Below, piece by piece: positions 15,988 through 19,852 of a DNA stretch of 19,852 bases. The DNA comes from Acidimicrobiia bacterium UBA1281. GTDB taxonomy: Bacteria; Actinomycetota; Acidimicrobiia; Actinomarinales; Actinomarinaceae. The stretch covers positions 657-20,508 of the forward strand of contig DBUV01000033.1 in NCBI GenBank assembly GCA_002308095.1, written 5' to 3'. The position numbers and the translations under genes are program-made. Position 1 is the first letter of the stretch, and each line of letters opens with the position of its first letter. The notes beneath the pieces were generated by a model. It was not told the origin of the DNA. It saw only the letters and a program-made list of their open reading frames with translations, and searched no databases.

Positions 15988-17142
15988 TTGCCAGATCAAG
16001 AATTTCTTGGAAACACATTAATACGTGCTGATTTAAATTCACCAATTCAAAATAAAGAAGTACAGGATAACTTTAGAATTGCTAAAGCCATAGAAAATTT
16101 AGAAGAAATTAGATTGAACTCAAAATCTGTAACATTTTTAAGTCACCTTGGAAGACCAAATGGACGAGATGATAAATTTTCATTAAAACCAGTTGCAAAA
16201 GAAATGTCTAATTTACTTGGTGAAGAGATAATCTTTATTGACACTATAAAGAATAATGAAATAAAAGAAAACCTTGAAAAAAATCCTGGAAGAATCTTTT
16301 TGTTGGAAAATTTAAGATTTTATGATGAAGAATTAAATAATAATTTAGACTTTTCACAAAAAGTTACAAGCAGCTTTGATACATTTATTTTAGATGCTTT
16401 TGGTGCAGCGCACAGAAGTCATGCGTCTATTGTTTCCTTTGGTAAGTATATAAAATCTTATCAAGGCAAGCTTATGACTGAAGAAGTTGAAAATCTAAAC
16501 AACCTTATCAATTCCCCTCAGAAGCCTTTTACAGTATTACTAGGTGGTGCAAAGATTTCTGACAAATTAAAGTTAATTGATAATTTATTACCACGTGTTG
16601 ATCACTTACTTATCGGTGGAGGTATGTGCTTTACCTTTTTAAAAGCAAATGGCTTAAATATTGGTAAATCACTTTGTGAGGATGATTATTTAGAAACTGC
16701 ACAAAAAATTCTTAATTCAAATCATGGTCATAAAATTCATCTTCCTGTTGATTTTGGTGTTACTACTTCAATTGAAAGTGGATTAAGAAAAGATAAGAAT
16801 ATTGATAATTTTAGTAATGATGATATTGGTGTAGATATTTCTTCAGAAACAATACAAAAATTTGGATCGATATTGGAAAAATCAAAAACTGTTTTCTGGA
16901 ATGGTCCAATGGGTATATTTGAAAATCCTAATTTTAAATTAGGAACTGAAGAAATAACTAAAAAAGTTTCTTCCCTAAAAGCTTATACAGTTGTAGGTGG
17001 TGGGGATTCTGTAAATGCTATCAAAATGTTCTCAAATCTATCAGATTTTGATCATATATCTACAGGCGGCGGTGCTTCGTTGAAGTATTTAGAAGGAGGT
17101 CAATTGCCTGGTGTAAATATATATAATCCTCTTATACTTTAG
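15988..17142 (+). CDS. pgk: Phosphoglycerate kinase
   Basis: PGK transfers the acyl phosphate of 1,3-bisphosphoglycerate to ADP in glycolysis. The conserved stretches are in order: LIRADLNSP near the N-terminus, HLGRPNG, DAFGAAHRSHAS, LGGAKISDKL, the NGPMGIFE loop and GGGDSVNA, and a C-terminal STGGGASLKYLEGG that binds nucleotide. The start is not ATG: no in-frame ATG occurs before 16204, which is far inside the protein. I chose TTG 15988, 2 nt after the rapZ stop, giving 384 residues and a normal distance to RADLN. TTG 15928 is also in frame and would add 20 residues in the rapZ overlap that do not look like PGK. Identification is firm, the start moderate. Confidence 0.93.
   Translation: MPDQEFLGNTLIRADLNSPIQNKEVQDNFRIAKAIENLEEIRLNSKSVTFLSHLGRPNGRDDKFSLKPVAKEMSNLLGEEIIFIDTIKNNEIKENLEKNPGRIFLLENLRFYDEELNNNLDFSQKVTSSFDTFILDAFGAAHRSHASIVSFGKYIKSYQGKLMTEEVENLNNLINSPQKPFTVLLGGAKISDKLKLIDNLLPRVDHLLIGGGMCFTFLKANGLNIGKSLCEDDYLETAQKILNSNHGHKIHLPVDFGVTTSIESGLRKDKNIDNFSNDDIGVDISSETIQKFGSILEKSKTVFWNGPMGIFENPNFKLGTEEITKKVSSLKAYTVVGGGDSVNAIKMFSNLSDFDHISTGGGASLKYLEGGQLPGVNIYNPLIL
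17122..17140 (+). promoter_or_regulatory. Possible internal promoter boxes before tpiA
   Basis: The pgk 3' end holds a perfect TATAAT at 17122-17127 (predicted start near 17134, 13-nt leader). It also holds TACTTT at 17135-17140, exactly -12 to -7 from the tpiA ATG. Either could drive tpiA separately. The region is very AT-rich and coding, so chance is a real alternative. Confidence 0.3.
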
Positions 17143-17146
17143 ATTT

Positions 17147-17911
17147 ATGAAAAAAATTATAATAGGTAACTGGAAGCTAAATCTTGATCATTTTGAAGCA
17201 ATTCAACTTCTCCAGAAATTAAATTACTCTCTAGAAGTAAATATAGAAGAAAGCATAGACATAGTCCTAGCCCCATCCCACACTTCATTAAGATCCTTAC
17301 AAACAATAGTTGATGCTGATAAATTAAAAATAAAGATCTCATCTCAAGATGTTTCCGCTTATCTAAATGGCCCTTATACAGGTGAAGTATCATCAACCCA
17401 ATTAAGTAAGTTGAATATAAGTTATTCTATAGTAGGTCATTCCGAGAGGAGAACACATTTTAATGAATCAGATGAGACAGTAAATCTTAAAGTCCATAAC
17501 TGTATTAATGAAAATATTACTCCGATAATATGTTTTGGTGAGTCAGAAGAGCTTAGGGAAAGAAATGAATATTTGCCATTTATCGTAAATCAAGTCAGCA
17601 ATGCAGTAAAGGGAATTCGAAAAGATAAGGTTGACGAACTTATTTTTGCTTATGAGCCGATATGGGCAATTGGAACTGGTAGGGTAGCTTCTGTAGAAGA
17701 TGCAATCGAGGTTATTGCCGCTGTAAAAGAAGAGATTTCAAGCAAGCCATATTTTGATCAAGAAAAAGTTAGATTTATTTATGGTGGAAGTGTATCTCCA
17801 ACAAATGCTTCAGAGCTACTAAATTCTAAAATTATAGACGGAGCTCTTGTCGGAGGAGCCTCTCTCGATGTAGAAAAGTTTGTACAAATAATTAAGGCTG
17901 TCAAATTATGA
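17147..17911 (+). CDS. tpiA: Triosephosphate isomerase
   Basis: TIM interconverts dihydroxyacetone phosphate and glyceraldehyde 3-phosphate. The 254-residue product is a complete family member: GNWKLN with catalytic Lys10, VGHSERR with His98, and AYEPIWAIGTG with the catalytic base Glu170 and the flexible loop 6. Near the C-terminus IYGGSVSPTNA and GALVGGASL bind phosphate. It follows pgk by 4 nt and overlaps gpmA by 4 nt (ATGA), so translation is probably coupled in a glycolytic run. Identification is firm. Confidence 0.97.
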   Translation: MKKIIIGNWKLNLDHFEAIQLLQKLNYSLEVNIEESIDIVLAPSHTSLRSLQTIVDADKLKIKISSQDVSAYLNGPYTGEVSSTQLSKLNISYSIVGHSERRTHFNESDETVNLKVHNCINENITPIICFGESEELRERNEYLPFIVNQVSNAVKGIRKDKVDELIFAYEPIWAIGTGRVASVEDAIEVIAAVKEEISSKPYFDQEKVRFIYGGSVSPTNASELLNSKIIDGALVGGASLDVEKFVQIIKAVKL

Positions 17912-18651
17912 ACCTAATATTTGTTCGTCATGGACAGAGCGATTGGAATAAACTCAATAAATTTACAGGATGGGTTGATGTGGGCCTTTCAAAAAGAGGA
18001 GAAACAGAAGCTATTGAAGCAGGTAATCTTTTATCTAGTTTAGGTTTCTTACCATACGTTTGTTACTCGTCTTTTTTAAAGCGATCAATAGATACAGCTT
18101 CACTTGTCTTAGAGCAACTTTTTATAGATAAGTCACATGAATTAGACAGGATCAAAACCTGGCAACTAAATGAGAGACATTATGGTGCGCTCCAAGGTTT
18201 AGATAAATTGGAAACTGCAAAAAAATTTGGTGAAGATCAAGTCCTTAAGTGGCGTAGGGGTTATAAAGTTAAACCTCCTCTAGTAGAGTTGGGTACTGAA
18301 TTTGATCCAACCTTAGATAGTAAATATAAAGATTTAGCAGAAGCCATGCCCTTAGGTGAATCATTGGAAGACGTTGTCTTCAGAGTTAAAGGTATACTTT
18401 CAGAGATTATTAATGCTACTCAAGACGGAAAGGTTTTAGTAGTTGCTCACGGAAACAGTATTCGTGCAATGATTAAAATTCTGCAGAATATTTCCGATGA
18501 AGAAATTGTGGATATAAATATTCCAACAGGAATTCCACTCGCATTTAACATTAATGATGATAAAATAACAAGAATTGGATATCTAGGTGATAAAGACAAA
18601 ATCCAAAAACTAGAAGATGAAGTAAAACAACAATCTAGGGTGAAAGAGTAA
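17908..18651 (+). CDS. gpmA: 2,3-bisphosphoglycerate-dependent phosphoglycerate mutase
   Basis: This enzyme converts 3- to 2-phosphoglycerate in glycolysis and gluconeogenesis. The 247-residue product belongs to the histidine phosphatase fold with the full dPGM set: VRHGQSDWN with phospho-accepting His8 and Arg7, FTGWVDVGLS, Arg59, LNERHYGALQG with Glu89, and VVAHGNSIR with His181. The length and the long middle insertion (residues about 105-150) favour true dPGM over a generic phosphatase. Its place between tpiA and secG is not the usual actinobacterial arrangement as I know it, but it groups three lower-glycolysis genes. It overlaps tpiA by 4 nt. Identification is firm. Confidence 0.95.
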   Translation: MNLIFVRHGQSDWNKLNKFTGWVDVGLSKRGETEAIEAGNLLSSLGFLPYVCYSSFLKRSIDTASLVLEQLFIDKSHELDRIKTWQLNERHYGALQGLDKLETAKKFGEDQVLKWRRGYKVKPPLVELGTEFDPTLDSKYKDLAEAMPLGESLEDVVFRVKGILSEIINATQDGKVLVVAHGNSIRAMIKILQNISDEEIVDINIPTGIPLAFNINDDKITRIGYLGDKDKIQKLEDEVKQQSRVKE

Positions 18652-18655
18652 AATT

Positions 18656-18892
18656 ATGGATACATTAACAGCGAGTCTTGTTGCTATACACATTGTTGTT
18701 TCTATTGCGCTCATCGCATTGGTGCTGCTTAATAGTGGGAAAGGTGGAGGTCTTTCAGATATGCTTGGAGGCCCTGGAGCTTCGGGAAACATAGGGCAAA
18801 CCTTGGCAGAAAGAAATTTGAGTAGAATAACGGCTTTTGTTGCTTTATTGTTCTCAATAACAACATTACTTCTTTTTTGGTTTCTTGACTGA
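18656..18892 (+). CDS. secG: Preprotein translocase subunit SecG
   Basis: SecG is the small accessory subunit of the SecYEG channel. The 78-residue product has two membrane helices (about residues 6-25 and 56-76) joined by the family's glycine-rich loop NSGKGGGLSDMLGGPG. The length is normal. It sits 4 nt after gpmA and ends 4 nt before a tRNA-Leu. Its place after tpiA-type genes is the conserved actinobacterial neighbourhood. Recognition rests on topology, loop and context, and is good. Confidence 0.92.
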   Translation: MDTLTASLVAIHIVVSIALIALVLLNSGKGGGLSDMLGGPGASGNIGQTLAERNLSRITAFVALLFSITTLLLFWFLD

Positions 18893-18896
18893 TTTA

Positions 18897-18980
18897 GCGC
18901 GGGTGGCGGAACTGGTAGACGCGCAGGATTAAGGATCCTGTGGGGTAAGACCCGTGGAGGTTCGAGTCCTCTTCCGCGCA
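18897..18980 (+). tRNA. tRNA-Leu, anticodon reads AAG
   Basis: This 84-nt class II tRNA folds fully. Acceptor GCGCGGG pairs with TCCGCGC through a G7-U66 wobble, with discriminator A73. The D arm contains GGTAGA. Anticodon stem CAGGA/TCCTG holds loop TTAAGGA, so positions 34-36 are AAG, with U33 and G37 as expected for a Leu NAG family member. A 15-nt variable arm and the T arm GGAGG-TTCGAGT-CCTCT follow. CCA is not encoded. Arm lengths match E. coli tRNA-Leu position by position, so the reading frame of the anticodon is secure. It lies 4 nt after secG and 5 nt before the amidotransferase gene. Confidence 0.93.
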
Positions 18981-18985
18981 CAATT

Positions 18986-19648
18986 ATGGAAACAAAAAAA
19001 ACAATAGCTATAATTAATGACCCTCAAGTAACACTTGGGTCAATTCAACCTAATGACATCGATCAAATCTTTGCATGGGAGATAGATTGGAAGTCATTAA
19101 GCCCTAAAGACAACTATATAATTCTAGGTGGGCATATGGGAGCCTATGACACAGAGGAATTTCCTTACCTAACTTCAGAAAAAAAATGGCTTAGAAAAGT
19201 AATCCCTTTGGGTACGAAAATACTTGGTATATGTTTAGGTGCACAATTAATAGCAGATGCGATGGGTGGAAAAGCTTATCTTTCTGATGAAATTGAATTT
19301 GGTTTCAAAAAATTAGAATTTCATAATAATTATGATTTTTTAAGTAAGTTTGAAAATCTTAGTGTTTTCGTTTGGCATAGAGATACGTTCACATTGCCTC
19401 CTGATGCAGAACTTATAGCAACGAGTGAATTCCCACAGATATTTAAATTATTTAATACTTTTGCACTTCAGTTTCACCCAGAAATAACAAAAGAACTATT
19501 TGATATTTGGTACAACAATGACATCAGTAAAAAAGAACTTTCAAAATTTAATATCTCTCAAGTTAGAACTCATTTAGCTAATAACGAAGAGTTGATAGCA
19601 AACGGAATGAATAAGTTATATGAAGATTGGAAAAATTTAAAACTCTAG
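18986..19648 (+). CDS. Stand-alone class I glutamine amidotransferase
   Basis: Class I amidotransferases release ammonia from glutamine with a Cys-His-Glu triad. The 220-residue product shows the oxyanion GG at 48-49 (ILGGHMGAYD), the nucleophile elbow GICLGAQLIA with Cys83, and the LQFHPEIT box with His164 and Glu166. A VWHRDTF segment at 129-135 matches the QWHGDTF of GMP synthase-like stand-alone amidotransferases. There is no synthetase domain or neighbouring partner, so the ammonia acceptor is unknown; some relatives hydrolyse gamma-glutamyl compounds. The ATG lies 5 nt after the tRNA-Leu 3' end with no ribosome-binding site. The 3' end overlaps the next gene convergently by 12 nt. Family is firm, substrate unknown. 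Confidence 0.88.
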   Translation: METKKTIAIINDPQVTLGSIQPNDIDQIFAWEIDWKSLSPKDNYIILGGHMGAYDTEEFPYLTSEKKWLRKVIPLGTKILGICLGAQLIADAMGGKAYLSDEIEFGFKKLEFHNNYDFLSKFENLSVFVWHRDTFTLPPDAELIATSEFPQIFKLFNTFALQFHPEITKELFDIWYNNDISKKELSKFNISQVRTHLANNEELIANGMNKLYEDWKNLKL

Positions 19649-19852
19649 TTCATTTATTTTATTTACGTAACTTTTTAAAATCTCATATCTTTTTAATACA
19701 TCATTTTCGTATATAATCTTACTTCTCAAGTCATCTGACATAGGAATTTTGGAGGAAAGTTCCCAGAGTTTTAATATTCTGTTGCTGGTGTCAATTTCAA
19801 AAACTGGCAAATCTATATCTAGTCCTTGTTCTACCATTTTCCCAATACCTTT
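19637..19852 (-). CDS. 3' end of an unidentified gene (runs off the window)
   Basis: The minus strand is open from the window edge to a TAA at 19639-19637, giving at least 71 codons in frame (starting KGIGKMVEQG). An ATG at 19837 is internal to this open stretch, so the gene probably begins beyond the window. The visible part is soluble and charged, with likely helices in RILKLWELSSKI and VLKRYEILKSYVNKI. No motif is recognised. It converges on the amidotransferase gene with a 12-nt overlap. It could be a small complete gene starting at 19837, but the open frame continuing upstream argues for a longer one. Confidence 0.55.
   Translation of the reverse strand, partial: KGIGKMVEQGLDIDLPVFEIDTSNRILKLWELSSKIPMSDDLRSKIIYENDVLKRYEILKSYVNKINELEF

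Noticed and set aside
17091..17106. AGAAGGAGGT followed by TTG near the pgk 3' end, as a hidden small gene start
   Set aside because: These bases encode the conserved LEGGQLPG segment of PGK and no sensible frame follows.
18885..18890. TTGACT just before tRNA-Leu(AAG) as a -35 box
   Set aside because: It is only 6 nt from the tRNA 5' end, leaving no room for a -10 box; it also encodes the secG C-terminus.
18610..18981. 123-codon antisense open frame over secG and tRNA-Leu
   Set aside because: Its start lies inside the tRNA and it covers secG; proline-rich nonsense composition fits a shadow frame.
1..19852. Defence system, prophage, integrative element or CRISPR array
   Set aside because: Every long frame is accounted for by housekeeping or small membrane genes. 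No repeats, transposase, integrase or phage-like genes were seen, and the tRNA genes have no adjacent duplicated 3' ends.

Overview
This is an AT-rich, very gene-dense bacterial chromosome segment (roughly one third G+C by eye, not computed). It carries almost only housekeeping genes. The order polA - rpsA - coaE - uvrB - uvrA - uvrC - rapZ - pgk - tpiA - (gpmA) - secG is an actinobacterial arrangement. A small DUF732-like protein and apparently leaderless genes fit the same group. Low G+C plus tiny spacers suggest a streamlined, probably marine actinobacterium of the 'Candidatus Actinomarina' type; this placement is inferred, not proven.

Layout. 1-587 (-): 5' part of an EamA/DMT-family transporter that runs off the window. 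628-2872 (+): endonuclease III (nth), a CcdA-type membrane protein, a short YgfZ-like protein and an unrecognised small zinc-ribbon protein. 2856-3941 (-): a YczE/YitT-like membrane protein, a DUF732-like exported protein and tRNA-Leu(CAA). 4011-6512 (+): DNA polymerase I. 6585-8447 (+): ribosomal protein S1 and dephospho-CoA kinase. 8440-15056 (+): uvrB, uvrA and uvrC, overlapping or abutting, giving the whole UvrABC excision set in one run next to its gap-filling polymerase. 15122-18892 (+): rapZ, then pgk, tpiA and gpmA (lower glycolysis), then secG. 18897-18980 (+): tRNA-Leu whose anticodon reads AAG. 18986-19648 (+): a stand-alone class I glutamine amidotransferase. 19637-19852 (-): 3' end of an unidentified gene.

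No mobile element, CRISPR array, rRNA or phage gene is visible, and no convincing rho-independent terminator was found. No stretch over 300 bases lacks a gene.

I did not find an undescribed multi-gene system. The most interesting signals are small. Five genes carry a TANNNT -10-like hexamer at exactly -12 to -7 from the start codon, which points to leaderless mRNAs. A tRNA-Leu has A at the wobble position. The amidotransferase starts 5 nt after that tRNA. The usual yvcK-whiA-gap block is absent between rapZ and pgk. A perfect hairpin overlaps the coaE start.
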